Assembly (NCBI RefSeq): GCF_002752165.1
Contig: NZ_MOMB01000047.1
Location: forward strand, 124,001-188,000
Length of the DNA stretch: 64,000 nucleotides
Origin: Erwinia sp. OLFS4
GTDB lineage: Bacteria > Pseudomonadota > Gammaproteobacteria > Enterobacterales > Enterobacteriaceae
Reading direction: 5' to 3'
Shown: piece by piece, positions 49,646 to 60,792 of the stretch
Layout of the letters: every line of letters begins with the position of its first letter
Numbering within the stretch: position 1 is the first letter of the stretch
Notes under the pieces: generated by a model
The model's database searches: none
The model's input: only the letters and a program-made list of their open reading frames with translations
What the model was told of the DNA's origin: nothing
Program-made: the position numbers and the translations under genes

Positions 49646-50158
49646 ATGAAATCACCCGCCCCACCACTGGCCCTTCAGCAGACCCTGCTGCATGCACTGC
49701 GTGAAAATCTGTTGCGGGCAAACCAGCAGCTGGAAAAACACTATCCATTGCCTCATCTTAGCTATAACCAGCGCGGTATGGCCGCCGGCACCGCCTGGCT
49801 GGAAAAATGGCAAATCCGTCTGAATCCAGTGCTATTAATGGAAAATCAGCAGGCCTTCATCGAGGAGGTCGTGCCTCATGAACTTGCCCACTTACTGGTG
49901 TGGAAACATTTTGGTCGGGTTGCCCCCCATGGTGCAGAATGGAAATGGATGATGGAGAGCGTGCTCAGGGTCCGCGCCCGACGTACCCATCAGTTTGCCG
50001 TCACTTCGGTACGCAGCCACAGCTTTCCTTACTTTTGCCTTTGTCAGCAGCATCAACTGACTTTACGTCGCCACAACCGGGTAATACGGGGAGACGCCCG
50101 CTATCACTGTGTACACTGCGGCGGCGTCCTGCAACCAGGCCAGTTCAACGTAGGTTAA
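49646..50158 (+). CDS. sprT: SprT family zinc metalloprotease-like protein
   Basis: 170 residues from [20 protein letters not shown]. The frame can be extended to 49610 but the family starts here. The SprT domain has [20 protein letters not shown] with the HExxH metal site, the [15 protein letters not shown] region, and C-terminal zinc-ribbon cysteines (CLCQQHQ, HCVHCGG). It is related to SprT/Spartan proteases. In E. coli its function is poorly defined. Normally followed by endA, which is missing here. Confidence 0.92.
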   Translation: MKSPAPPLALQQTLLHALRENLLRANQQLEKHYPLPHLSYNQRGMAAGTAWLEKWQIRLNPVLLMENQQAFIEEVVPHELAHLLVWKHFGRVAPHGAEWKWMMESVLRVRARRTHQFAVTSVRSHSFPYFCLCQQHQLTLRRHNRVIRGDARYHCVHCGGVLQPGQFNVG

Positions 50159-50461
50159 CCGCACGCGAAAGATCATCGTGATGGCCATGAAATCAGAATC
50201 CGTACCACAACCTGGCATCCGCTAGCCTGACCCAGGGTTCGCCGCACATATTTCTACAGACACACCCATTGTTCTCTGTCATGATCCGGCCATCAGATTC
50301 AGTAAATTCCGGCCTGGTCCGCTGTCAGCCTCGGGGTGTGAGCCAAATCAGCATCCAGTCTGGGCGCTGTGGGCTTGCCAGCAGTAAAACCCCTCCCCTA
50401 CACTATGCATCACTGCTCATTCATCACCGCGCCATGCGTGGTATAACACTTCAGGATGACC
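50159..50461. other. Gene-free interval where endA is expected
   Basis: About 300 bases between sprT and rsmE. In E. coli the periplasmic endonuclease gene endA lies here. I see no frame, signal peptide or conserved EndA motif in either strand, and no clear remnant. The interval holds only the rsmE promoter region. Confidence 0.6.
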
Positions 50462-51193
50462 ATGCGAATACCGCGTATTTATCACCCACAGGCGCTGACA
50501 GCAGGCAGCAGTGTGACCTTAAGCGAAGACGCCGCCAGTCATGTTGCCCGGGTACTGCGCATGCAGCCCGGCGAGGCCTTAACCTTGTTTGATGGCAGTA
50601 ATCTGACTTTTAATGCGTTCATTACCCATGCCGATAAAAAGCATGTCAAAGTACAGTTACAGAGTGCCGAGGAAGACAATCGCGAGTCACCGCTTCATTT
50701 ACATCTTGGTCAGGTGATGTCACGCGGTGAGAAAATGGAATTTACCATTCAAAAAGCGGTAGAGCTTGGTGTAAACATTATCACTCCGCTGTTGTCAGAA
50801 CGCTGTGGCGTAAAGCTGGACGCGGAACGTCAGGCCAAAAAAGTGCAGCAATGGCGTAAAATTGCCATTAGTGCCTGCGAGCAATGCGGCCGTAATCAGC
50901 TGCCGGAAATTCGCGAAGTGATGACGTTGCAAGACTGGTGCGCGGAGCCGGAGACAGGGTTAAAGCTTAATCTGCATCCGCGGGCAAAACAGCGTATTAA
51001 TATGCTACCACTACCGGTCAACCGCCTGCGTCTGTTGATCGGTCCGGAAGGTGGCCTGAGCGAAGCAGAAATTAATCTGACCAGAGAAGATGGCTTTGCG
51101 GACATTTTGTTAGGACCACGGGTACTGCGTACTGAAACCACGGCATTAACCGCCATCACCGCCTTACAGGTACGTTTTGGGGATTTAGGCTGA
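50462..51193 (+). CDS. rsmE: 16S rRNA m3U1498 methyltransferase
   Basis: 243 residues from [23 protein letters not shown] at 50462 fits the family start. An earlier in-frame ATG six bases upstream is also possible. It has an N-terminal PUA-like part and a C-terminal SPOUT knot with [20 protein letters not shown] and [18 protein letters not shown]. It methylates uridine 1498 of 16S rRNA. It is followed after 55 bases by gshB in the conserved order. Confidence 0.96.
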   Translation: MRIPRIYHPQALTAGSSVTLSEDAASHVARVLRMQPGEALTLFDGSNLTFNAFITHADKKHVKVQLQSAEEDNRESPLHLHLGQVMSRGEKMEFTIQKAVELGVNIITPLLSERCGVKLDAERQAKKVQQWRKIAISACEQCGRNQLPEIREVMTLQDWCAEPETGLKLNLHPRAKQRINMLPLPVNRLRLLIGPEGGLSEAEINLTREDGFADILLGPRVLRTETTALTAITALQVRFGDLG

Positions 51194-51248
51194 TAACGAC
51201 ACTTTTTCGTTGCCCCGCAGCGAACGCGCAGCAACAAGGAGAATCACA

Positions 51249-52196
51249 ATGATTAAACTTGGCATCGTGATGGACCCCATCACCTCCATTAATATTAAAA
51301 AAGATTCCAGCTTTGCGATGCTGCTGGAAGCGCAGCGGCGCGGTTATGAAATTCACTATATGGAGATGAATGATCTCTATCTGCGTGGTGGTATCGCCCG
51401 TTGTCGCAGTCGTCTGCTACAGGTGGAGCACAACGATGACAAGTGGTTTACCTTTGGCGAACAACAGGATATACCGCTGGCCGACCTGAACGTAGTTCTG
51501 ATGCGTAAAGACCCACCGTTTGACACTGAATTTATCTACGCCACCTATATTCTTGAACGGGCAGAAGAACAGGGAACGCTGATTGTCAACAAACCACAAA
51601 GCCTGCGCGACTGTAACGAAAAACTGTTTACCGCGTGGTTCGCCAGTTTAACCCCTGACACCCTGGTCACCCGCGACGCGGCGCGTATCCGCGAGTTCTG
51701 GCAACAGCATGGTGACATCATAATGAAACCGCTGGATGGTATGGGAGGCTCATCAATTTTTCGCGTCAAACAGGATGATCCTAATCTGTCTGTTATCATT
51801 GAAACCCTGACTAACCACGGTAAATTTTACTGCATGGCGCAAAATTATCTGCCGGCAATCACAGACGGCGATAAGCGTATTCTGATGGTGAACGGCGAGC
51901 CGGTCCCCTACTGCCTGGCACGGATTCCAAAAAGTGGGGAAACCCGCGGTAATCTGGCCGCCGGTGGCCGTGGTGAAGCCAGACCGCTGAGCGAAAGCGA
52001 CTGGAAAATTGCCCGAATCATCGGGCCAACGCTAAAAGCTAAAGGGCTCTTTTTTGTCGGACTGGATATTATTGGTGACAAGCTAACGGAAATTAACGTC
52101 ACCAGTCCCACCTGTATCAGAGAAATTGAAGCCGCGTTTCCTGTCTCCATCACCGGCATGCTGATGGATGCCATTGAGAACCATCTGGCCGGCTGA
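51249..52196 (+). CDS. gshB: Glutathione synthetase
   Basis: 315 residues from [20 protein letters not shown], with CAAGGAG before the ATG. The ATP-grasp enzyme joins gamma-glutamylcysteine and glycine. Visible parts are [20 protein letters not shown], the [17 protein letters not shown]-binding loop, [19 protein letters not shown], and [10 protein letters not shown]-type metal site ([20 protein letters not shown]). Length equals the E. coli protein within one residue. Confidence 0.97.
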   Translation: MIKLGIVMDPITSINIKKDSSFAMLLEAQRRGYEIHYMEMNDLYLRGGIARCRSRLLQVEHNDDKWFTFGEQQDIPLADLNVVLMRKDPPFDTEFIYATYILERAEEQGTLIVNKPQSLRDCNEKLFTAWFASLTPDTLVTRDAARIREFWQQHGDIIMKPLDGMGGSSIFRVKQDDPNLSVIIETLTNHGKFYCMAQNYLPAITDGDKRILMVNGEPVPYCLARIPKSGETRGNLAAGGRGEARPLSESDWKIARIIGPTLKAKGLFFVGLDIIGDKLTEINVTSPTCIREIEAAFPVSITGMLMDAIENHLAG

Positions 52197-52270
52197 CACA
52201 CGCAACCGGCCACTGTGCCGGCAGGCCCGTCCTGCTGGCACACTTAACTTGTGAAGACATGATTTTGAGA

Positions 52271-52834
52271 ATGAATTTACAGCATCACTTTTTAATCGCG
52301 ATGCCGGCACTCCAGGACCCGATGTTTAAGCGCTCGGTAGTGTATATCTGCGAGCATAATGACGAAGGCGCGATGGGGCTGGTTGTCAATAAGCCAATGG
52401 ACAATCTGACGATTGAAGGCATCCTGAAAAAGTTGAAAATCGTCGCCGATCCGCGCGATGAGTCTATCAGCCTCGATAAACCGGTATTTACCGGCGGCCC
52501 GCTGGCAGAAGATCGCGGTTTTATTCTGCATTCAGCAGAACGCACCTTTGCCTCCAGCATCCGGGTGTCAGACAATACCATGATCACCACGTCCCGTGAC
52601 GTGCTGGAAACCCTGGGAACCGCGGAACATCCGAAACAGGTGCTGGTTGCCCTTGGTTACTGTGCCTGGGAAAAAGATCAGCTGGAAAGCGAGCTGCTGG
52701 ACAACGCCTGGCTCACCACGCCGGCTAACAGTCAGATTCTGTTTCAGACGCCCATTGCTGAACGCTGGCGCGAGGCAGCACGCAGCATCGGCGTTGATAT
52801 TCACAATATTATCAACGAGGCGGGCCACGCCTGA
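52271..52834 (+). CDS. yqgE: YqgE/AlgH family protein
   Basis: 187 residues from [20 protein letters not shown], the family start. An ATG 12 bases upstream is also in frame. Conserved parts are [38 protein letters not shown] and [20 protein letters not shown]. The biochemical role is not established. In E. coli and Pseudomonas it is genetically linked to ruvX/yqgF and stress traits. The last base of its stop is the first base of ruvX. Confidence 0.95.
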   Translation: MNLQHHFLIAMPALQDPMFKRSVVYICEHNDEGAMGLVVNKPMDNLTIEGILKKLKIVADPRDESISLDKPVFTGGPLAEDRGFILHSAERTFASSIRVSDNTMITTSRDVLETLGTAEHPKQVLVALGYCAWEKDQLESELLDNAWLTTPANSQILFQTPIAERWREAARSIGVDIHNIINEAGHA

Positions 52835-53247
52835 TGAGCACAGTACTGGCCTTCGACTTTGGCACTAAAAGCATCGGCGTGGCTATCGGTCAGGCGCTGA
52901 CGGGTAGCGCGCGCCCGCTTACTGCACTTAAAGCACTGGATGGTATTCCCAACTGGGATAAAATCGCCGCCCTGCTGGAAGAGTGGCAGCCGGACGCCGT
53001 GGTAGTCGGGCTGCCGCTGAACATGGATGGCACAGAGCAGCCTTTGACGGCCAGAGCGCGAAAATTTGCCAACCGGCTACATGGCCGCTTTGGTGTTCAG
53101 GTTTCACTACAGGATGAGCGCCTGAGTACCGTGGAAGCCAGAGCAGACCTGTTTGAACGCGGCGGTTACCGCGCCCTGAGTAAAAACAAGGTCGATTCTC
53201 AGTCAGCGGTCATTATTCTGCAAGACTGGTTCAATTCCCATTCCTGA
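52834..53247 (+). CDS. ruvX: RuvX/YqgF, pre-16S rRNA nuclease
   Basis: A 137-residue RNase H-like fold: [20 protein letters not shown] with the first catalytic Asp, [35 protein letters not shown] with Glu, and a C-terminal [15 protein letters not shown]. It processes the 5' end of 16S rRNA in E. coli. Translationally coupled to yqgE by TGATG. Its 3' end overlaps the convergent pilT-like gene by 49 bases. Confidence 0.95.
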   Translation: MSTVLAFDFGTKSIGVAIGQALTGSARPLTALKALDGIPNWDKIAALLEEWQPDAVVVGLPLNMDGTEQPLTARARKFANRLHGRFGVQVSLQDERLSTVEARADLFERGGYRALSKNKVDSQSAVIILQDWFNSHS

Positions 53248-54239
53248 CCGTCAATCAGCCCGGCCTGCTGGCGCTGACTAAGACTTTGTGCAAAGGTCTG
53301 CATTCCCCATGCTTTTCCGGTTTGCAGCTGGCTTGCTATCTGATGGTTTTTCCCTTCACGCATCAGGCTGGCAATCGCCGGCGTGGTAATCAGTACTTCA
53401 AACAGCGCCACCCGACCAGCGCCGGCAGCAGGAATCAGATGCTGGGCAATTACTGCCTGTAAGCTGGCCGCCAGCTGAGCTCTGACAGGCACTTTTTCTG
53501 CCGCTGAAAACACGTCCGTCAGCCGCTCCAGCGCCGCCACCGCGCCACGAGCATGTAGCGTCGCCAGCACCAGATGGCCGGTTTCCGCTGCCGTCAGTGC
53601 CAGACGAATTGTCTGTTCATCACGCAGCTCCCCTAGCAAAATAACGTCCGGATCTTCACGCAAAGCCGCGCGCAGCCCTGCAGCAAATGAACGACAATGG
53701 GTACCAATTTCACGCTGTTGTATCAGTGAATGGGCACTGTGATGGATGAATTCAATCGGATCCTCCAGCGTCAGAATATGCTTTTGCTGCTGTCTGTTAA
53801 GCAAATTAATCATCGCCGCCAGCGTGGTCGACTTACCGCTACCGGTAGCGCCGGTGACCAGAATCAGCCCTTGCTGGCACGCCGTTAGTGCCGTCAGTAT
53901 ATCCGGAGCCTGTAACTGCTGCAGGGTAGGCAGCTCACTGGCAATCCGCCGCAGCGCCAACGATACACCAGTCTGCTGGCGAAAAAAATTAGCCCGCAAT
54001 CGCACCCCGTGCAGATGAATAGCCAGATCCACCTGGCCGTGCTGCTCAAGCTGACTGACCTGGGCGGCATTCAGCCAGCGTCCAGCAAAAGACTCCAGTT
54101 GCTGCATGCTGAGCACCGGCAACCCGTCGCGCTCTGTCAGCCTGCCCTGATGCCGCCATCTTGGTCGCTGCATGCTACAAAGGTGCAGATCGGAGGCATT
54201 ATGCTTTACACTAAGCGCAATGATTTCTTCAATGTCCAT
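53199..54239 (-). CDS. PilT-like twitching motility ATPase (YggR family)
   Basis: A 346-residue type II/IV secretion ATPase of the PilT group. It starts [20 protein letters not shown] with AGGAGG upstream. Walker A is [20 protein letters not shown], Asp box [13 protein letters not shown], Walker [18 protein letters not shown], and His box [18 protein letters not shown] full type IV pilus cluster is not nearby, and E. coli yggR occupies the same place. It may be a relic or work with pilus genes elsewhere. Confidence 0.9.
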   Translation of the reverse strand: MDIEEIIALSVKHNASDLHLCSMQRPRWRHQGRLTERDGLPVLSMQQLESFAGRWLNAAQVSQLEQHGQVDLAIHLHGVRLRANFFRQQTGVSLALRRIASELPTLQQLQAPDILTALTACQQGLILVTGATGSGKSTTLAAMINLLNRQQQKHILTLEDPIEFIHHSAHSLIQQREIGTHCRSFAAGLRAALREDPDVILLGELRDEQTIRLALTAAETGHLVLATLHARGAVAALERLTDVFSAAEKVPVRAQLAASLQAVIAQHLIPAAGAGRVALFEVLITTPAIASLMREGKNHQIASQLQTGKAWGMQTFAQSLSQRQQAGLIDGQEWELNQSCRIMTAD

Positions 54240-54253
54240 ATAACCTCCTGACT

Positions 54254-54943
54254 ATGACAGTAATTTCACACAATCTGGACCAGGTGCGGCAACGAATCAC
54301 CCATGCCGCCCTGCGTTGCGGCCGCGATCCAACAGAAATCATGCTGATTGCCGTCAGTAAAACCCAATCTGTGAACGCCATCGAACAAGCCATGCTGGCT
54401 GGTCAGCGCAGTTTTGGCGAAAATTACGTGCAGGAAGCGCTGGATAAAATCAGTGCGATGGAAAATTGTGCGCTGATCTGGCACTTTATCGGTCCGCTGC
54501 AATCCAACAAAAGCCGCCTGGTGGCCGAAAATTTTGCCTGGCTACATACCCTGGACCGGCTGAAGCTGGCGCAACGTCTCAATGCACAGCGACCTGAGCA
54601 GCTTGAGGCGCTAAATGTGCTTATTCAGGTAAATATCAGTGACGAAAACAGCAAATCCGGCATCATGTTAGACGATGTCGCAGAACTGGCCCGGGAAGTG
54701 GTTAAATTGCCGCGCTTACGGCTACGTGGCCTGATGGCAATACCGGCACCGGAAAATAGCTATCAGCGCCAGCTGGCGGTTTGTCAGCGTATGGCCAGAG
54801 CCTTTGAACAATTGAAAGCCGGTTGTCCATCTGTCGATACGCTTTCTCTTGGAATGAGCGATGATATGGAAGCCGCCATTGCTGCGGGCAGTACGATGGT
54901 GCGTATTGGCACCGCAATCTTTGGTTCGCGACATTACGCCTGA
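54254..54943 (+). CDS. yggS: PLP homeostasis protein YggS
   Basis: A 229-residue fold-type III PLP-binding protein. Lysine in EIMLIAVSKTQSVNAIEQAM carries the cofactor. Other marks are FGENYVQEALDKI, LIWHFIGPLQSNKSRLVAEN, and DTLSLGMSDDMEAAIAAGST followed by VRIGTAIFGSR. It binds and buffers pyridoxal phosphate and has no known catalytic reaction. It is divergent from the pilT-like gene with only 14 bases between starts. Confidence 0.96.
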   Translation: MTVISHNLDQVRQRITHAALRCGRDPTEIMLIAVSKTQSVNAIEQAMLAGQRSFGENYVQEALDKISAMENCALIWHFIGPLQSNKSRLVAENFAWLHTLDRLKLAQRLNAQRPEQLEALNVLIQVNISDENSKSGIMLDDVAELAREVVKLPRLRLRGLMAIPAPENSYQRQLAVCQRMARAFEQLKAGCPSVDTLSLGMSDDMEAAIAAGSTMVRIGTAIFGSRHYA

Positions 54944-54971
54944 ATCAACACAACAATAACTGAGGAACCTC

Positions 54972-55520
54972 ATGCTGCTGACATTGTTAGACACCATTAT
55001 TGGTTTGTATGTCATGGTGTTACTGCTGCGCGTCTGGATGCAATGGGCACGCTGCGATTTTTACAATCCCTTTTCCCAGTCGGTGGTCAGACTGACCCAG
55101 CCGCTGGTAAAACCTCTTCGCCGCATTGTGCCGGCCGTCGGTCCAATCGACACCGCGTCTTTACTGCTGGCGCTGGTCATCAGTATCGTTAAATTTCCAC
55201 TGCTGCTGGCACTGCAGGAGCACGTACTGTTTTTTGACAAACTCTTCCTGCTGGCAGGGATACTGTCGTTGCTGAAAACGGCGGGAACCCTGGTATTCTG
55301 GCTGGTGATTGCCCGCTCACTGATGAGCTGGGTAAGTCAGGGTCGCAGCCCTGTTGAATATGTACTGATACAGCTAACCGAGCCGTTAATGGCACCCATT
55401 CGCCGCATTTTACCGGCAATGGGCGGTCTTGATTTCTCTGGCATGGTGGTGATTCTGGTTCTGTACATGCTGAACTATCTTGGTATGAACCTGTTTCCGC
55501 TGATCTGGTTTCGCATCTGA
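54972..55520 (+). CDS. yggT: YggT family membrane protein
   Basis: A 182-residue integral membrane protein of two tandem YggT domains, each with paired hydrophobic segments. The first is LLTLLDTIIGLYVMVLLLRV and NPFSQSVVRLTQPLVKPLRR. The second is LVFWLVIARSLMSWVSQG and VLIQLTEPLMAPIRRILPA. Homologues affect osmotic or cation tolerance and septum-linked processes. 28 bases after yggS. The next gene in E. coli, yggU, is absent and rdgB follows directly. Confidence 0.94.
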   Translation: MLLTLLDTIIGLYVMVLLLRVWMQWARCDFYNPFSQSVVRLTQPLVKPLRRIVPAVGPIDTASLLLALVISIVKFPLLLALQEHVLFFDKLFLLAGILSLLKTAGTLVFWLVIARSLMSWVSQGRSPVEYVLIQLTEPLMAPIRRILPAMGGLDFSGMVVILVLYMLNYLGMNLFPLIWFRI

Positions 55521-55547
55521 TTACCTGAATTACGTTCTGGATATACT

Positions 55548-56141
55548 ATGCAAAAAGTTGTTCTTGCCACCGGCAACCCTGGTAAGGTACATGAACTGGC
55601 CACGATACTGGCCGATTCGGGTTTACAAATCGTGGCACAAACTGAACTCGGCGTGCTGCCTGCTGAAGAAACCGGCCTGACCTTTATTGAAAATGCGCTG
55701 CTTAAAGCACGCCACGCATCAGCCATCACCGGACTCCCGGCCATTGCCGATGATTCCGGTCTGGCCGTCGACGCCCTCGGCGGCGCGCCCGGCATATACT
55801 CCGCCCGCTATGCCGGCGGTGAAGCCAGCGATGAACAGAATCTGCTGAAGCTGTTAGCGGCCATGGAGCATGTCGCCGATGGCCAGCGCCAGGCGCAGTT
55901 TCACTGCGTGCTGGTTTACCTGCGCCACGCAGCAGATCCGACGCCGCTGGTTTTTCACGGCCGCTGGCATGGCGAAATCACCCGTGCCGCCGCTGGCAGC
56001 GGCGGCTTTGGCTACGATCCGGTTTTCTATGTCCCGTCACAGGGCAAAACGGCGGCGGCCATGAGCAAAGCGGAAAAACAGGCGATTTCCCACCGCGGCA
56101 AGGCGCTGGCGCAGTTACTGGAAGCGATGCGTCATGGCTGA
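55548..56141 (+). CDS. rdgB: dITP/XTP pyrophosphatase
   Basis: A 197-residue Ham1-family nucleotide hydrolase. Starts [20 protein letters not shown] with the substrate loop, [20 protein letters not shown] and [20 protein letters not shown] with metal/base residues, then [20 protein letters not shown]. It removes deoxyinosine and xanthosine triphosphates from the pool. It overlaps hemW by eight bases (56134-56141). Confidence 0.97.
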   Translation: MQKVVLATGNPGKVHELATILADSGLQIVAQTELGVLPAEETGLTFIENALLKARHASAITGLPAIADDSGLAVDALGGAPGIYSARYAGGEASDEQNLLKLLAAMEHVADGQRQAQFHCVLVYLRHAADPTPLVFHGRWHGEITRAAAGSGGFGYDPVFYVPSQGKTAAAMSKAEKQAISHRGKALAQLLEAMRHG

Positions 56142-57273
56142 TTTACCGCCACTCAGCCTGTATATCCATATTCCCTGGTGCGTGCAAAAATGCCCTTATT
56201 GCGATTTCAACTCACACGCACTGAAAGGGGAGGTTCCGCACGACGAGTACGTTCGCCATCTGCTGCAGGATCTGGAACAGGACCTCAGTCTTAGCGGCGG
56301 ACGTATGCTGAGCACGATTTTCATCGGGGGAGGAACCCCCAGTCTGCTCAGTGCTGGCGCCATGCAGGCACTGCTGGATGGCGTACGCCAGCGCATGCCG
56401 CTGGCCGCAGATGCTGAAATTACCATGGAGGCCAATCCTGGCACCGTCGAAGCCGCGCGTTTCAGCGCCTATCAGCGAGCCGGCATTAACCGCATTTCCA
56501 TCGGGGTACAAAGCTTCAGCCCGGCCAGTCTGCAGCGGCTGGGACGGATCCATGGTCCCGAAGAAGCGAAGCGCGCTGCCAGACTGGCTGCAGATCTCGG
56601 ATTACGCAGCTTTAATCTCGACCTGATGCACGGGCTACCTGAACAGTCTCTGGAAGATGCACTGGACGATTTGCGTCAGGCGATTGCCCTGGCGCCACCA
56701 CATCTCTCCTGGTATCAGCTTACCATTGAGCCTAATACGCTGTTTGCCTCACGGCCGCCACCGCTGCCAGACGACGATGCACTGTGGAATATTTTTGAAC
56801 AGGGTCACCAGCTGCTGACTGCGGCAGGCTATATACAGTATGAAACCTCAGCCTATGCTAAGCCGGGGTTACGCTGTGAGCACAATCTTAACTACTGGCG
56901 TTTCGGTGATTACCTGGGCATCGGATGCGGCGCCCACGGCAAACTGACCCAGCCGGATGGCACTATTCTGCGTACGGTGAAAACCCGTCATCCGCGGGGA
57001 TTTATGCAGGGCAGATATCGTGAGCGCATCTATGAGGTGGCGGCGGCGGATAAACCTTTTGAATTTTTCATGAATCGTTTTCGCCTGCTGGAAGCCGCAC
57101 CGCGCCGCGACTTTTCGCGTTTTACCGGCCTTGATGAGGCCAGCGTCAGACCCCAGCTGGATGAAGCTATTCGCCTCGGATATCTCAGCGAAAACGCCAG
57201 CCACTGGCAGATTACCGAACGGGGTAAACTGTTTCTTAATTCGCTGCTGGAATTGTTCCTCGAAGCGGCGTAA
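56134..57273 (+). CDS. hemW: Heme chaperone HemW, radical SAM
   Basis: A 379-residue radical SAM protein. The cluster motif is [20 protein letters not shown] with CxxxCxxC, followed by [40 protein letters not shown] and the HemN-like C-terminal domain ([32 protein letters not shown]). HemW inserts heme into membrane targets. Formerly annotated as coproporphyrinogen oxidase-like. Operon with rdgB. Confidence 0.96.
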   Translation: MADLPPLSLYIHIPWCVQKCPYCDFNSHALKGEVPHDEYVRHLLQDLEQDLSLSGGRMLSTIFIGGGTPSLLSAGAMQALLDGVRQRMPLAADAEITMEANPGTVEAARFSAYQRAGINRISIGVQSFSPASLQRLGRIHGPEEAKRAARLAADLGLRSFNLDLMHGLPEQSLEDALDDLRQAIALAPPHLSWYQLTIEPNTLFASRPPPLPDDDALWNIFEQGHQLLTAAGYIQYETSAYAKPGLRCEHNLNYWRFGDYLGIGCGAHGKLTQPDGTILRTVKTRHPRGFMQGRYRERIYEVAAADKPFEFFMNRFRLLEAAPRRDFSRFTGLDEASVRPQLDEAIRLGYLSENASHWQITERGKLFLNSLLELFLEAA

Positions 57274-57287
57274 ACCCTGGAAATCAG

Positions 57288-57307
57288 GCGGGCGCTCTGG
57301 CGCCCGC
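57288..57307. terminator. Hairpin between convergent hemW and yggN
   Basis: GCGGGCG, loop CTCTGG, CGCCCGC. No good T-run on either side, so termination efficiency is uncertain. Confidence 0.45.
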
Positions 57308-57313
57308 AAAGGC

Positions 57314-58030
57314 TTATTTAAGCGCGGCGACTAACCCCTTACGCTGGTTTTCCAGCGCCGTCACGCGGTCACAGACTTCATGGCCAAAATTCTGGAAATC
57401 CTGTTCCTGATTACTCCATTCCGCCTGAATCGCCTGCTGCAACCCACCAAGATTGCCCAATACTGCCTGTAAGGGATTACTGTTGTTACCCGTCTGCCGG
57501 GTGCCCATTTCATTCAGGCTGTCCTGCAGCACGCCGCCCATGGCACGCTGTACCAGCCCTTCGCCATCCTGTCTGACCTGCTCTATGGCCTGATGATGAA
57601 AAGTCAGCCCGTCACTGCGGTGTTCGATAATGCGGTTCATCTGCTGCCTGAGCTGCTGGTCCAGTGAGGTCAGCCGCGAACGGACATTACTGTCGGCACC
57701 CAGTTTGTCAACAATCACCCGATCCAGCGCCTGGCGCCCTTGCTCAAGCCGGTAACGGGCGCCATTGTCAATCCACGGAAGATCGCGGCGTAATGCCGCC
57801 TGATAATCAATCGCCTTCTGGCGCGTCGCCGCATCGATTTTCTGCGGCTGACCATTGCGCTGTACATCGCCCTGTGGGGAAATCAGCAGATTGCCATTAG
57901 CACCAACCACCTGCACGCTTTGTGGCGAAATCACCACGTCATCCTGCGGATTGACACTGCACTGATAATCCGCCTGTGCCTGGCTGGCTATCAGCGTCAG
58001 CGCGCCAAATATTGCCGCTTTACCCCACAT
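57314..58030 (-). CDS. yggN: DUF2884 family exported protein YggN
   Basis: A 238-residue protein with a cleavable signal peptide (MWGKAAIFGALTLIASQAQA), so periplasmic. DUF2884 content: DDVVISPQSVQVVGANGNLL, RQKAIDYQAALRRDLPWID, and a helical C-terminus with FGHEVCDRVTALENQRKG. Function unknown. Same position and orientation as E. coli yggN, though the intervening yggM-ansB genes of E. coli are absent. Confidence 0.93.
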   Translation of the reverse strand: MWGKAAIFGALTLIASQAQADYQCSVNPQDDVVISPQSVQVVGANGNLLISPQGDVQRNGQPQKIDAATRQKAIDYQAALRRDLPWIDNGARYRLEQGRQALDRVIVDKLGADSNVRSRLTSLDQQLRQQMNRIIEHRSDGLTFHHQAIEQVRQDGEGLVQRAMGGVLQDSLNEMGTRQTGNNSNPLQAVLGNLGGLQQAIQAEWSNQEQDFQNFGHEVCDRVTALENQRKGLVAALK

Positions 58031-58092
58031 AATTGCTCCTTAATGCGCATTGTAGTATTCCCTTTTACCACATCAAGGGAATGGCTGATTAG

Positions 58093-58419
58093 TTAGTCCC
58101 ACCACACGTCAAAAAGTTCGCTGACCTGCACCGACTCCAGTTTGTGCTCTTTCAGCCAGTTCACTACCCGTTCACGATGAGCGTCAGTACACTTTCCAAT
58201 CTGCTGCATGCAGACCAGACCTTCCCACTGGCGGTAACCGCTACCATCAAATGCCAGGCCATTTGGCTCAATAACTTCAATAATCAACGCATCAACCATT
58301 GCATCGATATCGTCTTCTGCAATGGTGTCAGGAAATGTCCAGGCCACGGAAAAGCCCAGTTCCTGAAATTCATCAATGTGCATTTTTTTACGTAACCGAC
58401 GACTGCGCTGTCTAGCCAT
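58093..58419 (-). CDS. yggL: DUF469 / YggL protein
   Basis: A 108-residue protein with a strongly basic start (RQRSRRLRKKMHIDEFQELG) and a C-terminus HKLESVQVSELFDVWWD. The basic N-terminus is consistent with reported ribosome association of YggL in E. coli. Start overlaps the trmB stop by one base, forming a trmB-yggL operon. Confidence 0.94.
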   Translation of the reverse strand: MARQRSRRLRKKMHIDEFQELGFSVAWTFPDTIAEDDIDAMVDALIIEVIEPNGLAFDGSGYRQWEGLVCMQQIGKCTDAHRERVVNWLKEHKLESVQVSELFDVWWD

Positions 58420-59138
58420 TATTTAATCCTCTCAAACATCAAATCCCAAACGCCGTGACCGAGACGCTGACCCCGCTGTTCAAACTTTGTCAGCGGACGC
58501 GAATCGGGCCGCGGCACGTATGTCTGCGTAGCAGACTGATTGTGATAGCCGGCAACCGTATTCATCACGGCCAGCATATGTTCTGCATAAGCCTGCCAGT
58601 CGGTAGCCATATGAAATACCCCCCCCAGCTTAAGCTTAGTCAGGACCAGTTCCACAAATGGTATCTGCACAATACGCCGTTTGTTATGACGTGCTTTATG
58701 CCAGGGATCGGGGAAAAACAGCTGAACCAGACGCAGGCTGTTATCGGGGATCATTTTTTCCAGCACCTCCACCGCGTCATGACACATCACCCGCAGATTG
58801 CTCACGCCAGCCTCATGCGCCGAAGCGAGGCAGGCACCGACGCCGGGCGAGTGTACTTCAATACCAAGGAAATTTTGATGTGGATGATTCTGTGCCATCG
58901 CCACCAGCGAGGCCCCCATCCCAAAGCCGATTTCCAGTACGACCGGATGCGTATTGCCAAATGCCTGCTCCAGATTCAGCGGCTGTGGGGTAAATTCAAT
59001 TCCCATTGCTGGCCAGTATGTTTCCAGCGCCTGTTGCTGTCCTTTGGTCAGACGCCCCTGACGACGAACAAAACTGCGGACTTTACGCAGCGGGCGACCG
59101 TTTTCGTCAAATTCCGGCGAAATGACATTATCAATCAT
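58419..59138 (-). CDS. trmB: tRNA (guanine-N7) methyltransferase
   Basis: A 239-residue Rossmann methylase. [20 protein letters not shown] is motif [21 protein letters not shown] binds the ribose, and [19 protein letters not shown] is the hallmark TrmB motif. [20 protein letters not shown] and the C-terminal [20 protein letters not shown] follow. It makes m7G46 in tRNA. Divergent from mutY. Confidence 0.97.
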   Translation of the reverse strand: MIDNVISPEFDENGRPLRKVRSFVRRQGRLTKGQQQALETYWPAMGIEFTPQPLNLEQAFGNTHPVVLEIGFGMGASLVAMAQNHPHQNFLGIEVHSPGVGACLASAHEAGVSNLRVMCHDAVEVLEKMIPDNSLRLVQLFFPDPWHKARHNKRRIVQIPFVELVLTKLKLGGVFHMATDWQAYAEHMLAVMNTVAGYHNQSATQTYVPRPDSRPLTKFEQRGQRLGHGVWDLMFERIK

Positions 59139-59379
59139 GGTTTGGCCTGTGATGAGCGATCAAGAAAAACGGGCATTATGCCCGTCGCAATGCAAAACAT
59201 AAAGGCTACCCTGCAAACCGTGCGGCCGCGCTTCCAGAGTAATAAACATCAGGCTGCCATTTGCGCGACGTCCCTCGAAAAATCGCGCGGATACTTTGTC
59301 AGCGCAAGTTCCGGTTTACAGCGTTATCCGCCTGTGCTGGAATCCCTCACTCCTTTTCCGGTTACACAGGATAGTATTG

Positions 59380-60471
59380 ATGATGGTTGCCTCTCAGTTC
59401 GCGCAGCAGGTACTGGCATGGTATCAGCGATGCGGACGTAAAACGCTGCCCTGGCAGATAGAAAAGACACCCTATAAGGTCTGGCTGTCAGAGGTGATGC
59501 TGCAACAAACGCAGGTAGCCACCGTCATTCCCTATTTTGAACGCTTTATCCAGCGCTTTCCGACGGTCAACGATCTTGCAGCAGCACCGCTGGACGAGGT
59601 ATTGCATTTGTGGACTGGTCTTGGCTATTACGCTCGCGCACGTAATCTGCACAAGGCGGCCAGAACCGTAGCGGAACAGTATAGCGGTCAGTTTCCACAA
59701 CGCTTTGAGCAGGTCGCCGCACTGAGCGGCGTAGGGCGATCCACCGCCGGAGCGATTCTTTCGCTGGCACTGGGGCAGCATTACCCGATTCTCGACGGTA
59801 ACGTCAAGCGCGTGCTGGCGCGCTGTTATGCTGTCTCTGGCTGGCCGGGCAAAAAAGAGGTTGAAAAAAGATTATGGCAGCTTAGCGAAACGCTAACGCC
59901 AGCCGACGGCGTCAGTCAGTTTAACCAGGCCATGATGGATCTCGGTGCCATGGTATGTACCCGTTCCCGTCCGAAATGCACACTTTGTCCGCTCAACGAC
60001 GGCTGCGTGGCCTACGCCGCGGGCAATCCTGGCGATTACCCAGGCAAGAAGCCGAAGCAAACACTCCCGCAGCGCAATGGCTGGATGCTGCTGATGCAGC
60101 ACGACGATAACGTCTGGCTGGAGCAGCGTCCGCCGGTTGGCCTGTGGGGCGGACTGTTTTGCTTTCCGCAGTTCACCAGCCGCGATGCGCTGGCAGAATG
60201 GTTGCATCAGCGTGGTTTGTCTGTCGAACAGACGCAGCAGCTGGTGTCGTTTCGCCACACCTTCAGCCACTTTCATCTTGATATTATTCCAGTGTGGCTA
60301 CGCGTGTCAGTTTGCCCGGTTGTCATGGATGATGGGAACGGTCTCTGGTATAACTTAGCCCAGCCACCCGCGGTGGGATTAGCCGCGCCGGTGGAACGCC
60401 TGCTGCAACAGCTGCGCCAGCCGCAGCAACTGGCGTTGACAACGCGTGCAACCTATGAGGAACAACAATGA
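59380..60471 (+). CDS. mutY: Adenine DNA glycosylase
   Basis: 363 residues from [23 protein letters not shown] lies upstream of 59380. The frame extends to 59296 but without family similarity. [19 protein letters not shown] is the substrate loop, the helix-hairpin-helix is [20 protein letters not shown] with [14 protein letters not shown] (catalytic Asp), and the 4Fe-4S cluster is [19 protein letters not shown]-terminal NUDIX-like 8-oxoG domain includes [15 protein letters not shown]. Removes adenine opposite 8-oxoguanine. Confidence 0.96.
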   Translation: MMVASQFAQQVLAWYQRCGRKTLPWQIEKTPYKVWLSEVMLQQTQVATVIPYFERFIQRFPTVNDLAAAPLDEVLHLWTGLGYYARARNLHKAARTVAEQYSGQFPQRFEQVAALSGVGRSTAGAILSLALGQHYPILDGNVKRVLARCYAVSGWPGKKEVEKRLWQLSETLTPADGVSQFNQAMMDLGAMVCTRSRPKCTLCPLNDGCVAYAAGNPGDYPGKKPKQTLPQRNGWMLLMQHDDNVWLEQRPPVGLWGGLFCFPQFTSRDALAEWLHQRGLSVEQTQQLVSFRHTFSHFHLDIIPVWLRVSVCPVVMDDGNGLWYNLAQPPAVGLAAPVERLLQQLRQPQQLALTTRATYEEQQ

Positions 60472-60740
60472 GCCGGACTATTTTTTGTACATTTCTGCAA
60501 CGCGAAGCCGAAGGACAGGATTTTCAGCTCTACCCGGGCGATCTGGGCAAACGAATCTATAACGAGATTTCAAAAGAAGCCTGGCAGCAATGGATGAGCA
60601 AGCAGACCATGCTGATTAATGAAAAAAAACTCAATATGATGAACCCCGACGATCGCAAAGTGCTGGAACGCGAAATGGTCGATTTTTTGTTTGAAGGAAA
60701 AGACGTGCATATTGAAGGCTACACTCCGCCAGAAAAGTAA
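60468..60740 (+). CDS. yggX: Fe(2+)-trafficking protein YggX
   Basis: A 90-residue protein: [59 protein letters not shown]. The single conserved Cys near residue 7 is present. Linked to iron-sulfur protection during oxidative stress, and coupled to mutY (ATGA overlap), which itself carries a cluster. Confidence 0.97.
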   Translation: MSRTIFCTFLQREAEGQDFQLYPGDLGKRIYNEISKEAWQQWMSKQTMLINEKKLNMMNPDDRKVLEREMVDFLFEGKDVHIEGYTPPEK

Positions 60741-60792
60741 CTCTTTTTGGGCCCTGAGATTGGGGCCATTCAGTCAGGCGACGTACCGAATG

